This document shows, piece after piece, positions 11,965-23,907 of a stretch of 44,959 nucleotides of DNA. A model generated the notes under the pieces. That model ran no database searches. It worked only from the letters and a program-made list of their open reading frames with translations, and was not told the DNA's origin. Within the stretch, counting starts at the first letter, position 1, and each line of letters opens with the position of its first letter. Origin of the DNA: Dimargaris cristalligena (taxonomy: Eukaryota > Kickxellomycota > Dimargaritomycetes > Dimargaritales > Dimargaritaceae). The stretch covers positions 1-44,959 of the forward strand of contig JANBQC010000189.1 in NCBI GenBank assembly GCA_027576995.1. Direction: 5' to 3'. A program made the position numbers and the translations under genes.

Positions 11965-12897
11965 CAAACAGGTGTATTATTAGAACGGCTGAAGAGAGGG
12001 TAGGTGCCCCGTTGAGGAGTTACTGATCCTCTGTTTCTTGGGGCTTTTGTGCAGATTATATATCGTCTAAAATGCTAGCCCGACGAATGGACCAAAACCA
12101 GCCCAATCAAAATAGGAAGGTCCTATTGATATGGCCCGACTTTGAAATGGGCCAGGAAGATACAGGTGGAGTGGTAAGCTGGCCAGAAACTACCCCATGT
12201 GAGGAAGGAGGGGGGAGGGAGAGAGCCATCCACCCAACCAATGGTCAACTTAGTCATATTTCACGTCGATAAATACCCCAAGTGATGTGTAATGAGAGCA
12301 ATACACAACTAGAATTACACAACCTCCAGCTTGTCCTTCTGGAATATTACTAGAGTGGGACAGGCGCAGTGACCAATTTTCAGGACAATATTAGCTTGTA
12401 GATTGGAAATAGTAGGTCTTATCCCTTGGGCATCAATACTACCCACATTGGCGGGGCAAGCACTTGCTCCTCAATAATATAATCTAGGTTATACTACTCA
12501 CTCAGGACTTTATATTCAGCTGGGTATTGGGGACGGAATTGTATAGAAAAATGTATCAAAGGTTATCATCGCCACTACACCCAGGGCAGGCCCGGGTGAT
12601 CAACGAAGGTGGGTTTAGGTGAAGTGCGCTATTTTCAGAAATAAAGGAATAATCAAACAGTTTAGTATCATTACAGACTAATAAAATATGGGAAAGGCAT
12701 GTCCCTCCCTCCAACCAAGGCACCGGTGGATCCCTCCCCTCGCTTGGGGATACTGTAATACAGCCATAACATTAAAAATAAAATGATGAGTAGCCCAGAG
12801 GGTGGTACAAATCGATGGTCGCTTGTGGTGGGTAATTCGCACTTAGATGTGGTGGGTGAGGGGGGGGAGGCAGACCCAATCCCATGGTGTTGGCCGG
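11965..12897. other. Intergenic, no gene seen
   Basis: No recognisable coding segment. The last few hundred bases are downstream of the SFT2 stop on the minus strand and probably include its 3'UTR. Confidence 0.55.
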
Positions 12898-13596
12898 CTA
12901 AGTAAGACAAGCACCGCAGGTCTTCTCAATGATTTTGCGGCCGAACGGAACGTAGCTGGCACAGTACCAGACCAGGGCGCAGAACTGGACAATCACCATG
13001 ATGATGGAAAGAACCACGCTGTCCAGCGCAATGGCAGCAACGAGAGTCAGGGCCAGGGTGACCACATAGACAATGGTGGCAATCAACCGTACGGGCTGCA
13101 CCGCCAATTTAAGTTGGCGCATGGGGCCTATCAGGAACATGGTGCTAGCGTGCCGGGGCAATGGTGCCATAGTAGTTGGTCAAGTGGCATAGTCAAAATG
13201 GGAAAAAGGTGAGTTTAAGAGTTCGCACACCGAATAGAAGAAGGCCAAGAGGTTCAACAATAGTGGATAGGGTGCATAACATGTATGGGGGTGGGATTCC
13301 TAGACCAGTCTGGGACCCTGGTGCACGACTTTAGGGAGTACTTACCCAAATAGGGCTATGATGTTGCCCAAGGTGTAGAAGATAGCGAAGCCAGTCATGT
13401 TCATCAAGCTGAGCATAACGACGGACAGGATGCAGAGAACGAACCCCAGCACGAAGCAGCCCCCGCAGGCGTACATGCGGTTAGTACGCGAGAGTGAGAA
13501 ATAGTCGCTGAGAGGTGATTCATTTTCGGTGGTTAGGTTCAGGCCGTCGGGCTGCACCTGTTTGGTGATTTTGGGCATTGAGATGTTGAACGACAT
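12898..13596 (-). CDS. SFT2: Sft2-like vesicle transport membrane protein
   Basis: Two exons, 13596-13346 and 13144-12898, joined by a 201-base GTAAGT/TAG intron, give 165 residues; the family is usually about 160 to 215. Sft2 proteins are four-helix membrane proteins of the Golgi that act in retrograde, endosome-to-Golgi traffic and interact genetically with the t-SNARE Sed5. The sequence shows the family core SLSRTNRMYACGG, then hydrophobic segments, the junction FGTMFLIGPMRQL created by the splice, and the C-terminal SYVPFGRKIIEKTCG. I chose ATG 13596 because its context is strong (GCCACCATG) and the length fits; an upstream in-frame ATG at 13680 would add 28 residues. A Leu/Ser acidic cytosolic N-terminus of about 45 residues precedes the first helix. 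Confidence 0.93.
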
Positions 13597-15161
13597 GGTG
13601 GCGTCTATGGGTGCTTTGGGCCGGATAAATAGAGTAAAGGGGAGGGAGGTATAGATGGGGCTGGTCAAGCGAATCGACACATCGACTGAAGAAGTAACAA
13701 AGTAGGAAGGAACGCTAAGAAATGCCAGTTAAGGAGTTTAAAAAAATCAATAGGACCAACTGTCACGACGACGCCGAGTGAATGAAAGTAAAAGGCAAAG
13801 GGAAATATATACTAGCGTCCAATTCGGTACCACGAAACAATAGTCTTTCCTAAAAGCAGTAAAGCGGCGACGGCGACCCACTACCAAAAAACAATAATAT
13901 ATAATGGTAAAAGGACAGACTGGAAGAAGGTGCGTGAAAAAAGTACAATAGACCAAAAGGTGGAAAAAGTCGCGGTATCCACTGCTGTTCCTTGCCAGTA
14001 AAGGGGGGGAAGAAGGGTCCAGGAGTGAGGGCGCGGGCTCTTTGGACAATGGCAGAAAAATCAAAGAACGCAAAAGAAAGGAAAGGATGACTTGGCTCTC
14101 CCATTTCATTAATCACGGCCTCACTGCACCTCTCTTACCGTTCGGAGCTGCTTTGGAAAACGCCTCCTAAGCCTTTCCAAGCATAGACTGGCTTCCCTTT
14201 CAGTGGCAGACGGACTCATCTGCACTACAGCCATGTGCCACTTGCGTCTCGCTAGTGACCACTACCCGCGTTTCGTGAATATAGAAGAATAGCTCGGTTG
14301 GCGGCCATCCGTAACGTGCTACAAATGCCTTTGTATAATATAATAGGCATCTGGCTGTCCATTCTTAGAGTTCTGCAAAAAAAATCACTGAGGCAGGAGG
14401 AAACCTCAGACACTTGCAGTCGTGGGGTCTCCCCCCTTCACCGCCTCTTCATACTAAATTATGAGATGGGGGATACTTAGTATCGGGTGAATAATACAAT
14501 ACCAAGCCATTGGAGGCGCGTCCAACTAATTAACTACAGTTGGGTAGGGTGAAATCGATGGGTATAAATTTGATTTAGCGGGAACGAGGGTAGAGTATAG
14601 AATGCAAAAGCTGGGTTTGAAAGGGGAAAGGGTACGAAAGCCAAACGTCGCGTCGAGTAGAATACATAACCCCTACGTGGCTAATTCGGGAATTCATATT
14701 TTAAGCGTTGGCAAAAACGGTGGCGAAAAAGTAGCAATTGGATAGTGGATAGAAGAGGGTGGTGTCGGGTGGCAAGAGTAGATAAGTAACTGCAGTCCAG
14801 GAAAGTCACCCCAGGGGGGAGAGGAAATTCCACTGGGGGTGCATAAATAAGTCGATTGAAAGGGGGACACTCCCCCTTAGGACTGACTGATCAAAATATA
14901 GATAGCGTATATGTATAACGAACAGGGTGTGTATATAAACGAGAAACGGGAGAAGGAAATAAAGCAGAGAAGCGAGCTCGTGAAGAATCGGTGCACTAAT
15001 GTATATATAGTTTATAACTGGAACTGGTCTGTCCTCAATAGGAAGGTAATAAATAAACATCCCCTCCACACCCGTTCGCAGGAATGTGTAGAGCATGGCT
15101 AACCCTTCTCTCTTCCCTACCACAAAAGAAATGAAATAAAACATCGGCTGATTATAGATAA
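13597..15161. other. Intergenic between SFT2 promoter side and PP4 3' end
   Basis: No gene is recognised. The left part lies upstream of SFT2 and the right part downstream of the PP4 stop, both on the minus strand. Open frames around 13747-14116 and 14806-15270 are unsupported, the latter overlapping the last PP4 exon in another frame. Confidence 0.55.
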
Positions 15162-17442
15162 TTATAGGAAATAGTCGGGTGCTGGTTTCTTGGTGGGAAT
15201 TCCCCGGGCCTCCTATGCGAAATAAAAAGTAGCATAAACAGGTATTGGTAATCAAAAGAAATGGATACACTTAGTCGTTTGTCGCGAGTTAATGGGTGGT
15301 ATATCAGAGATGCCCGGGTTGTAAAATACGATCATCCAGTTGCCGAACTACGCACAAGTACCATGATGCACGGACTTACCTGAGGGGTGGCATTGAATAT
15401 CTTGAAATTCCGTTCTAAATTCTCGTCAAATTCTAGTATGGCCGCTACATTCCCGCACCGATAGCAGTAGTTTGGCGCTGACCAGACCGTAACGATTTTA
15501 TCGTCGAACATAAGCTTGTACCCCTCCATCACCAATTGATGGGCCCGGGCAATCATATCGAGGTCATTAACCGCCAGAAACTAAATTTAAATATATATTA
15601 GAGTGGCACCAAGGGCATACACGGGCCAGAGTTAGGCCGGGGCTGGGAATGGCGCGGAAGGTTTGCGCCTAGCTAGGTATGGGATTCGCAGCCTCGGGTA
15701 GTCGAGGTTATAGCATAATTTGGGAGTGAACCCGCAATAACGACCACTAGGTAGGGTATAGAAAACGTATAGAGATGGACAACTATAAAACGGCCGATGT
15801 ACTTACATTCTTAACCACCTGGTCTCCGAAGAGAAAACCGGCCCCTCGGGGACTAACGCCCCAGTCGTCAACATCTGGGTAAATTATGAATAGTGGAGGT
15901 AGAGTGAGATACATGTGTAGTATAGGGTTAGATAGGCGGCACGCGAGTCTTGGCATACCATCGCATGAGAGGTGACAACATGTATATCCGCCAAGAACAG
16001 TGGGCTCAAAAACATGTCCAGCACCGGTTCCAGTAGCGACGAAGGCACAGTGCCCGCATGGCGGAAAATACACGCAAAATAAAAGGCACATCGACTTACT
16101 ATCGGGGTCGGACCAGAGGAGGTCGCACATTGCCCCGGTGTGGGGGACTTCCTGTTTCCGATCAATGGTTCGAATCTGATCCACTGTGGCAATTGCGGGG
16201 GAGAGACCACCGTGCACACAAAAGATCTTATCGCCGATGATCGCGGCCAGGCTTAGGTAGTCGAAAATCTCGCAGCAATACCTCCAGACGTTGGCAGAGC
16301 CGTATTTCCGGACGCACTCGTCGTAGAAGCCGTACACCTGAGTGATTTGCCTTGATTCGTGATTACCGCGAATCAGGGTGATACGATCGGGGTAGCGAAC
16401 CTTAAGAGCGAGGAGCAGAAGAAACGTTTCGACGCTGTAAAAGCCACGGTCCACAAAGTCACCTATCGAGTGCGAACCAAAGCCACCCAATCCAGTATAA
16501 TGATAGTCCGTATGCAACAGTAATGGGGGCAGAGTGCAAAGTGTGAGTCAAAATAAAAAAAAGGTCGATAGTATTCCAATAGGACCGCGATTGGCCAGAG
16601 GATTGCCGAGACTATAGGTGGAGTAGGTCCCCGATGGCATCTTATCAGATTGGGCAGAGTAGTGGGGGCATATTGCCGGGCTTACCCATGAAGAGATAGT
16701 TGGTTTCAGGGCATTCACCACCCACCCGAAATAGTTCCTTGAGGTCGTAGAATTGGCCGTGGATATCACCGCATATCTGTTAAAGGGCACGGAAAAGGGT
16801 GTACAGGAGAGGGGAGGAGGGGTCGCAGCATTATTTAGAATACGAGAGGATACTACTACTCAATGACATGGCCAGTAAATAGGCTCGGGTCTAGGTTACC
16901 CTAATACTGGACTGGTTTATCCAGAATGTGGGCCGACCAGTCCGGTAGTTCATCGGAAGAGTGGGGTAAGGGTACACAAGGGGAACGACTACTTACCGTT
17001 ACGGGGGCGTCCACCTGCTGCACGTTGCTTTCTTCAATGAGGATTTCCCTGGCTTTATTGCATAGCTCTTTGACTTCGGCCTCGGTGATAATCTCGCAGT
17101 TGCGCAGTAACTGGATTTGTCTATGGATGGCGGGGCCGTAAAATCAGGGGGATAGGGTCGTAACAATAAAAAATAAAAATCAGTAGAAGTAATGAAATTA
17201 ATAAATGGCCGGAGTCGGTCTAGTTGGCGAATAAAAGTGCTGTCAGGACCGCATCCCCTATACAGAGCCTAGCGAAGTGGCTAAATAAGAGGGGCAATGG
17301 ACTCCCTAAGGCTGATTCAAGGGTAGCGCGAACATCGTCCGGGCCGGCATAGTTATCGGCCGCGATGCCAGCTAGATGGTAGGGATTGCTACCATAGGGG
17401 TATGTATTGGCGGTCTTACCTGTCCAGGTCGCTAGTACCCAT
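15162..17442 (-). CDS. PPH3: Serine/threonine protein phosphatase 4 catalytic subunit
   Basis: Seven exons: 17442-17420, 17120-16997, 16776-16686, 16462-16100, 15874-15807, 15580-15380 and 15212-15162. All junctions keep frame and give 306 residues, against 307 in human PP4C. PP4 dephosphorylates substrates such as phosphorylated histone H2A and checkpoint proteins, working with regulatory subunits in nucleus and cytosol. The PPP metal-site motifs are present in order: GDIHG, GDFVDRG and GNHE, followed by CVHGGLSP. It is PP4 rather than PP2A or PP6 because it reads [17 protein letters not shown] at the N-terminus, VDAPVT before the first motif and [19 protein letters not shown] later. The last exon ends in DYFL, the tail whose leucine is carboxymethylated in this group. 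The first coding exon is only 23 bases, so simple gene finders may miss it. Confidence 0.96.
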
Positions 17443-18989
17443 GGTGAAGTGTCAAGTGGGAGGGATGAGGGCGGGAATAGGTTGGAAGCCCGAGAAGACC
17501 GCAGTGAATCGGAAAAGAGAGGGAATTTGCCACAGTGTCAGCGCGGTGCGTTCTCGGGGAGATGGGCGCTGCTTGGGGTTAATGGAAAGAAGACCAGAGA
17601 AGGGAAAGAGTACGACGGGCCGGTAGAGGAGTTGTGCAATATAGAGCCGACGAGAGATTGGGAAGGTGAAGCGAAATAGCGAGAGGTAGGGAAGAGAAGT
17701 AAAGTGAAGCAGATGGAAACGCATGGGGGATCTCAAAGGCTCGGTTCGACCAGGCCCTGCCTATTGTATGGAGCGGTGGTTGGCCAAAAGGGGGAAGAGG
17801 GGAAAGGGAAGTTGCCGGTGAGGCCAACCGCGCCACGCGGGTCCCTTATTCTCTCCTAAAAGACCGCGCCGCCTCTTCTTTCTGCCGCAGGGTGGTTTAT
17901 ATGCGCATATATATATTATATGCGAACTATTTTATAGTCCAGGCCGTGGCTCTTCGTTTATAGGTAGGCAAATTAGCATACACGGACACCCGTAAGTTAT
18001 ATGCGCAGGTAGTCAGGTAATCCTTGGTAAAGCAACCAACCACATCTCTATAACTCGAGGAGTACAAACTAGACTCCTTTCATCTGTCTTTTGGGCGTGA
18101 AAACCACCAAATTACACCATAAAGAAACTGCCACAAGTGCCACACAAACGCCCCCCACCAGCCCAGGTTCATTTTGTCGTTCACATTAATTCCTCCTTAT
18201 TAGCAGCTGTCTGTATGGCATCGGCTGTTATTATTTACCACATAATATTGTACCAATATAATTACTTCCTGTTCTTCGTCTACAGTACAATGCGCCCCCC
18301 TTGCTTATTTTATACATTTCTTCGGCGTATCTGACATCTGACCCTTATCCTGAGTATACCCGAACAGCTGTCAGGTACCAAAAGGACTAACGGAAGCTGT
18401 GTGTGAAAAAAAAAAGTATATGGAAATAGTGTGTAGAGGGAAGGAGGGAGCTGTGGTTCAATGGACACATTCCTTCCGTTCGTTCGTTACTACTACGTCT
18501 CCTTTTGTCCAAGTGGGACGTGACATTGGCCTACCCATCCCATCGTACAGTAAACTAATGAAACAACTAGAGACTAAGTCACTGTGCATTTGCTTACAGC
18601 TAGCGCGTAAATTATAAAAACAATCCCAGTGCGTAGCAGGGATCGATGGTGAACTGTCAGCTAGGGTGTTTTATAAACTGTTTTTCACTCACTCTATATA
18701 TATATATATAATATTTGGATTGCGGCTACTAATGGCACATTCGTCGGTTCAGTTAAGGCTAGTATCGGATCTACTCAGGCCCCAATCCTCATATGCCTTG
18801 TTAAGCAGTAATTCCAAATAGTCTGGTGTAGTGTGTTGGATACGCCCATGTGAAAAAACACCACCCCACAATTACATTATCATCACAAGGATAACCTTCC
18901 ATATATTACACGCAAATCCCATATTCACAATGAAAAACACGAATCTGTACACAATTCAGAGTGGCCAATCGGGCAAAATACCACCCTAG
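17443..18989. other. Intergenic, no gene seen
   Basis: About 1.5 kb between the PP4 start and the LYR gene stop. It includes purine-rich sequence immediately upstream of PP4, TA-rich stretches with GCGCATATA-type palindromes near 17895-17930, and a TA run near 18695-18712. No coding segment is recognised. Confidence 0.6.
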
Positions 18990-20845
18990 CTAAAAATCGT
19001 CCCTGTATAGTAAATGCCGGTAGGGAATATAGTCCTCTTTCCGACTATGGTTATTCGCTTTGATATAATCGAGTCCAGCTTTGAGTTGGTCGACTAATTC
19101 AATCTGAACGGGCTCTGATCACATACGAACCCAAAAGGTACAAATCAATTAAGCAGAGTCTGGGTTAGTCGGATATGTATCGAAAGGCACACTAGAGTAG
19201 ATGATATACATCGACCTATGACCGGTGTGGTGTAATATGTGTGTGTATGTGTGTGTGGAAAAAGACAAGACGTGCCCTACTGGACAGTCAAAAATGAACA
19301 GTCTCCGAACCAGCCCTTTGCAATAACATTAGCGACTTACCATAGCCGGTTGGCAGATCTAGAGATTGTAACCACTGGTCTTCCATTCGGGCGTGGTCAA
19401 CGAATTCAGAGTACAATTGAATTGCGGTGATATGGTGCTGGTTTTGGACGTTAAATCGGTTAATACGCACTGTAAGTCGACGGGGGGTTTTGATATCTTT
19501 AATACGCTTGAAGTAAAAACCATTGGCAGTTACCGAATCAATCACTCGAAGGGTATCGGGGACATAGGGAGGATCAAAGTCGAGAATATCAATTCGAGTG
19601 AGTCGCTCAGGGGGAGAATATACTCGGGGATCAAGGGTTATTCGGTAGGCTGGGTGGGGGTCGCGTTTAATGGCCGCCGAGGACCGAATATCATCTAAGT
19701 AGCGGCACCGCTTGCGCTATATTAAGAGTAAACATTAAAGCAGGTATATGTATTAAGTGATAGGTATTTGAGGAGGAATGGGTAGGGGTGAACATTAGAT
19801 GGAAGTATAGTCCACCGTCGCTCAAATATGGTTTTTAGAAATGTATTTTTTCCGAAAAGTTGGCATCAAGGAGAAGGAGTGGTTAAGCTTACCGGATTAG
19901 TATAGTTTTTTATCTGCAGTTGATCAAATTTATCAGCAGGAGGGAAATAACCCAATGAGTGGCATAGAGTTATATAATAATGCGTATACCGAGGTTTAGT
20001 GGCCCGGGACGCGTAGTGGTGAAGGCCACTTCAGTTGGAGTCGGAATAGAGACAGGGTACTCGGCAAGGCGGAGGACTGAATTGGCGGGCTACTTACCCG
20101 GTAAATGATGTCGTAGATCCGCCCGAATTGGCCGTAAGCTAAGTCATTAACGAATTTCTGCTCACCGGTATCCCCCTGTAAAGCCCGGGATAGACGACCT
20201 TGAATCTTTAGTGCCGAGCCGGTTGTTTTTGAGGTGGGGTATTTATATAAGTGGGCATGTGTGGCGTAGACATAAACGTATTAAATAGGTCAGCCCGCCA
20301 GGTATCTACAACTTCAGAACAAAAACGCAGTGAAAGAATTGGCCATGGGTGGGTTTATGGATTATCGGTATATAAATGTAAGGCTACTACTATACCTCTA
20401 GGGCGTCTTGAAGTCGCTGCTGGGTTTGCAGAGGGGAAACCAAGTGCATAAAAAACCGAAAGCGTTCCCGCAGCCAGCATTTCAAATAGCGCTGCTCAAT
20501 GTCGTCGCGGAACCGGCCGGCTAAGCGAAGCAGATTCCGGTAGAGGGCTAGAACAGGAAGGCGATGCTCCGCTGTTTTAAAAAAGGGTAGTTTGGTCCGA
20601 GTCATGCCGTCAATGTAGGGTGTAAGGGTAGGGGTAATGAGGAATGGGATTTGAATCCCCGAGGTGGAGCGGGCCGGAATGGTCAAGGCCGATGATCGAA
20701 GGGTTGTCAGGAAGGGCTGGTGACCTGGTTCGAGGTATAGGCGGTCTGTAGCGCGATTACTTGGCGCCAATGAAAGTTGTGGCAATGCTAGTAATGGCCG
20801 TGACGTCCACCAAGAGTTAGCGAATAGTGCAAAGTTATGAATCAA
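18990..20845 (-). CDS. LYR-motif mitochondrial-type protein, possibly Cup1-like
   Basis: Four exons, 20845-20396, 20205-20098, 19716-19341 and 19114-18990, keep frame and give 352 residues. The N-terminus begins MIHNFALFANSWWTSRPLL and is rich in hydrophobic and basic residues with few acids, as in mitochondrial targeting sequences. The sequence LPVLALYRNLLRLAGRF at about residues 97-112 carries an L-Y-R motif followed by a basic helix (CWLRERFRFF), which is the Complex1_LYR signature. LYR proteins are small adaptors that bind the acyl carrier protein and serve Fe-S or respiratory-complex assembly; long ones with the motif near residue 100 include the fungal Cup1-like group. The C-terminal two thirds I do not recognise; it ends DYIPYRHLLYRDDF. 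Function beyond an adaptor role is not inferred. Exon borders are GT-AG and mutually in phase. Confidence 0.72.
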
Positions 20846-21718
20846 GACTTATATGTACGCATGGGGGCCATTCAAAAGATAAAGTGCATTAGTGTCGGCA
20901 TCGGCGACAACTATGAATCAATAAAGATAGAAATGTATTTTAAGCTGGGTGAGTAGAGGCGCCGGCAGGCTTGTTCTTCATTAAAAAGTACAGGTTGATG
21001 GTGCATGTCGAGTTTCGATAATATCGCCCATTATCCACATTCCAGGGAGGGGGTCATTTGGCATTAACCCCTTTCACTTCTTGTGCTTTCCAGCTATTTC
21101 ATCAATCGCACCACTAGGCGGGGCAGGGGAGATGGACAACAGCCTAAGCCCTATATCAGATAAGTAGTCGGATTCAATGATTCCTGAATTGCATGCAGCA
21201 CAGACACAGAGGCAGTATTATTGATATCCGATTGATTGATTTATTGGGTTGAAATTGGCCAAACAGTTGAAAAAGTAAGCGTATTTATATCAAATTTCAG
21301 GAATGGGGGAAAAGGAAGTGATCATCGACTAATGAAGGACCCTACCCTTGCTCTTCCCACACGCCCCATCAGTAGTAGACGGGAGTGGTAACCGTTACTC
21401 ACCCGGTAGGTAGCCTCTTCTTAAAAGTTACACTATAAAAGGGAGGGGGCAGGGAACATACAAAAAGTAAACTCGACACCATTCGGATTTGGTGGAAAGG
21501 AAGGGAGAAGAGTCATTAGAGACTTTATGTAATGAAATTAGCCAACAGTATAAATGGAGTAGGGCACAAGGTGCACTAAATCTGGAAACACCATGAGGAG
21601 AATGAAAATGAGTGGGGCGTAGAGACCGACGGAATGAGGGAGAAAGAAAGAGCGAGAGAGAGGCAGCACACCACTAGAGATGTGTGATCAGACGAAAAGG
21701 GCCAGAGGAAAGGGGAGT
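20846..21718. other. Intergenic between LYR gene and Ran
   Basis: Holds the upstream side of the LYR gene and the downstream side of Ran, both on minus. No other gene is recognised. Confidence 0.6.
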
Positions 21719-22366
21719 TTACATATCATCGTCATCATCATCGGGCAGGGGCTGGGCAGCGGCCTGGTCGAGCTCCTGCTGGTACTGCTGCATGAGAGCG
21801 GGATCGATCTCGGCGGAGGGGGGCTGCAGAGCGGGGGCGGCGGTGAACTGGAGGTTGGCATCACCGACCAGCTTGCGGGCGAGCCAGAGGAAGGGCTTCT
21901 CGAAGTTGAAGTTGCTCTTGGCGGAAATGTCGTAGTACTGGAGGTTCTTCTTACGGTGGAAGGTGATGGTCTTGGCCTTGACCTTGCGCTCCTTGACATC
22001 AACCTTGTTACCGCACAGCACGATGGGGATGTTTTCGCAAACACGGGTCAGATCACGGTGCCAGTTGGGGACGCTCTTATAGGTGATGCGGGAGGTGACA
22101 TCGAACATGATGATGGCGCACTGGCCCTGGATATAGTAGCCGTCACGGAGACCACCGAACTTCTCCTGACCGGCGGTATCCCAGGTGTTGAAGCAGATGA
22201 CACCGTGGGTGGTCTGGAAGGTGATGGGGTGGACCTGGACACCGACAGTGGCGATGTACTTCTTCTCGAACTCACCGCTGCGGTGACGCTTGACGAAGGT
22301 AGTCTTACCGGTACCGCCATCACCGACGAGGACGAGCTTGAATTCGGGAACGGTAGCAGTGGCCAT
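21719..22366 (-). CDS. GSP1: Ran GTPase (Gsp1)
   Basis: A 215-residue protein with an uninterrupted coding region. Ran is the nuclear-transport GTPase; its GTP/GDP gradient drives importin and exportin cargo exchange. The P-loop [10 protein letters not shown] starts at residue 15, switch I contains KKYIATVGV, switch II is [16 protein letters not shown], and the guanine motifs are NKVD and [13 protein letters not shown]. The C-terminus ends in a run of aspartates then Met (DDDDDDM), matching the acidic Ran tail that contacts Ran-binding proteins. The start ATG context is AACATGG. Length equals the usual 212 to 219. Nearly all other long genes here are split in their CDS, so this highly expressed gene stands out; an intron probably lies in its 5'UTR instead. 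Codon choice is strongly biased to C or G in third positions, as expected for a highly expressed gene. Confidence 0.98.
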   Translation of the reverse strand: MATATVPEFKLVLVGDGGTGKTTFVKRHRSGEFEKKYIATVGVQVHPITFQTTHGVICFNTWDTAGQEKFGGLRDGYYIQGQCAIIMFDVTSRITYKSVPNWHRDLTRVCENIPIVLCGNKVDVKERKVKAKTITFHRKKNLQYYDISAKSNFNFEKPFLWLARKLVGDANLQFTAAPALQPPSAEIDPALMQQYQQELDQAAAQPLPDDDDDDM

Positions 22367-22379
22367 GTTGAATTTGAAT

Positions 22380-22588
22380 CTGATGGGGGAGGTGAGAAAG
22401 AGAGGAGATGGTCCGGGGGGCGAAGGGGTAAAATAGAGAGGGAGAGGGAGAGAGAAACAAAGGTGAGCCGAATGAAAGGATACCAGGGCAAAAGGTGGGT
22501 GTGTAGTGGAAGTGGAAGTGGAAGCCGGTTAAACAAACAACGCCGTAAACGATGGTATAGTATAGAGAGAGATCAACAAAGAACTTAC
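22380..22588 (-). other. Probable 5'UTR intron of Ran
   Basis: On the minus strand a GTAAGTTC donor (22588) and a CCCCATCAG acceptor (22380) flank 209 bases, ending 13 bases before the Ran ATG. The intervening sequence is pyrimidine-rich toward the acceptor. Size and splice signals match the other introns in the window. It would be confirmed by an mRNA read spanning the junction. Confidence 0.65.
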
Positions 22589-22712
22589 CAGATTGTGAAT
22601 GAATAAAAGTTGGTTGATTGATGAGAAGAAATGCAAAGAGTAATAACAATGGCGAAGAACAAGCAGGGACTAAGTCGAGGTAAAGAAAGAAAGGGCTGGA
22701 GTGCGGGGCAGT

Positions 22713-22720
22713 GATATATA
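22713..22720 (-). promoter_or_regulatory. Candidate TATA element of Ran
   Basis: On the minus strand the sequence GCTATATATCAC lies about 125 bases upstream of the inferred 5'UTR donor. Transcription about 30 bases downstream would give a first exon near 95 bases. Motif and position only. Confidence 0.4.
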
Positions 22721-23907
22721 GCATTTAAAGGCTGGGGCTACCTAGGCAGCGAGGAAAAACCCAACGAAAAAAAAACAGTGGCCAAAGCATATATACTATA
22801 CTATACTATATAGCATATAGCATATAGTGCGATCCTTTCTCTCTCTCGTTCATTCTAGCAGCTGTGCGGGTGAACAATAATAATATAAGCATATAGAGAG
22901 CCCCCTTCAGTGTATGCCAATGGGAACCTGCCCTATTTAAAAAATGTACCACCACTGATGTTGGGTGGGGGGGTCGCCCTCTCTCTCCCCCATTCGCATC
23001 CAGCCCCCCAAACAACCAGCCCACCTATAAACTCACCATCCCCCCCTTTCTTCCTTCCTCACGTTTAATAATGAAGCGCCCACTCAACCCTTTTAACTCA
23101 ATAGCAAGTAGTCCCTCCGTTCTCAAGGCAAACCAGCCGCTCAACTAGGCCACGTGATACCTCCCCCCTTGCCCTGTACATCGATAGACATTGTTTACAT
23201 CAGGCAGGGTTGGTGGTACGCTCGAATCGGAAAAGGTCTCTTGCTCGTGCGTACCTAACTGGGGGAGTATCGAAGGATGGCTGTGGACAAGCTCCTTCCA
23301 TTCCAACCACGACCACGACCACAACCACCGCATTCTTCCGGTTAAAACCCGCGATAATTTCAAAACATTCCAGTGCACCGGCTATTTTCCGAACGCCCCA
23401 AGTGATTTCGCGCTAAATAGCCGAAATTACGTGCTAGCCAGCCACATATCGATGCACCCCGGATCAAGTCGTGCATCGGGTGTAATATAGTCCGTCGCCA
23501 ATTTAGACATCAAATGTCCGATACTACTCCGCCCCCCTAAATCAGAAAACAGCCAATGGAAGGATCCCGCGCATCCAGTCCAGGTCACTGGCGAGTGAGT
23601 AGTAGTGGCTTGTTCGAAAATTAATATCCGTAGCCAAAGGGAAAAAGGGCAGCAGCACCGCCCAGTCAGTTAAACTACCTATGATGAATCCATACGCCTC
23701 GGCTACTGGCGTATATATCTCAGCACTGCCCTATATGCGGACGCCCCAGTCCCCCGCCAGATTGAATTTCGCCCTTTACCATTTGCAGCCCTCCTCCCAC
23801 CACTAATTCTTTGCTCGTCAATCTAGACACCCCCCTCCTCCGTTGGGAATGGGCTTTCCCGTCAACCAGCTCCCCCCACAATCAACTAATCTCCCTGTTT
23901 TCGCCCC
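22721..23907. other. Divergent intergenic region between Ran and endonuclease V
   Basis: Contains a run of CTATA and GCATATA repeats near 22790-22827 and otherwise no recognisable gene. It must hold the promoter of the plus-strand endonuclease V gene. Short frames around 23191-23490 have no supporting motifs. Confidence 0.6.

Noticed and set aside
22048..22536. Long minus-strand frame overlapping the Ran CDS
   Set aside because: It is an out-of-frame shadow of Ran caused by the strong third-position bias of that gene.
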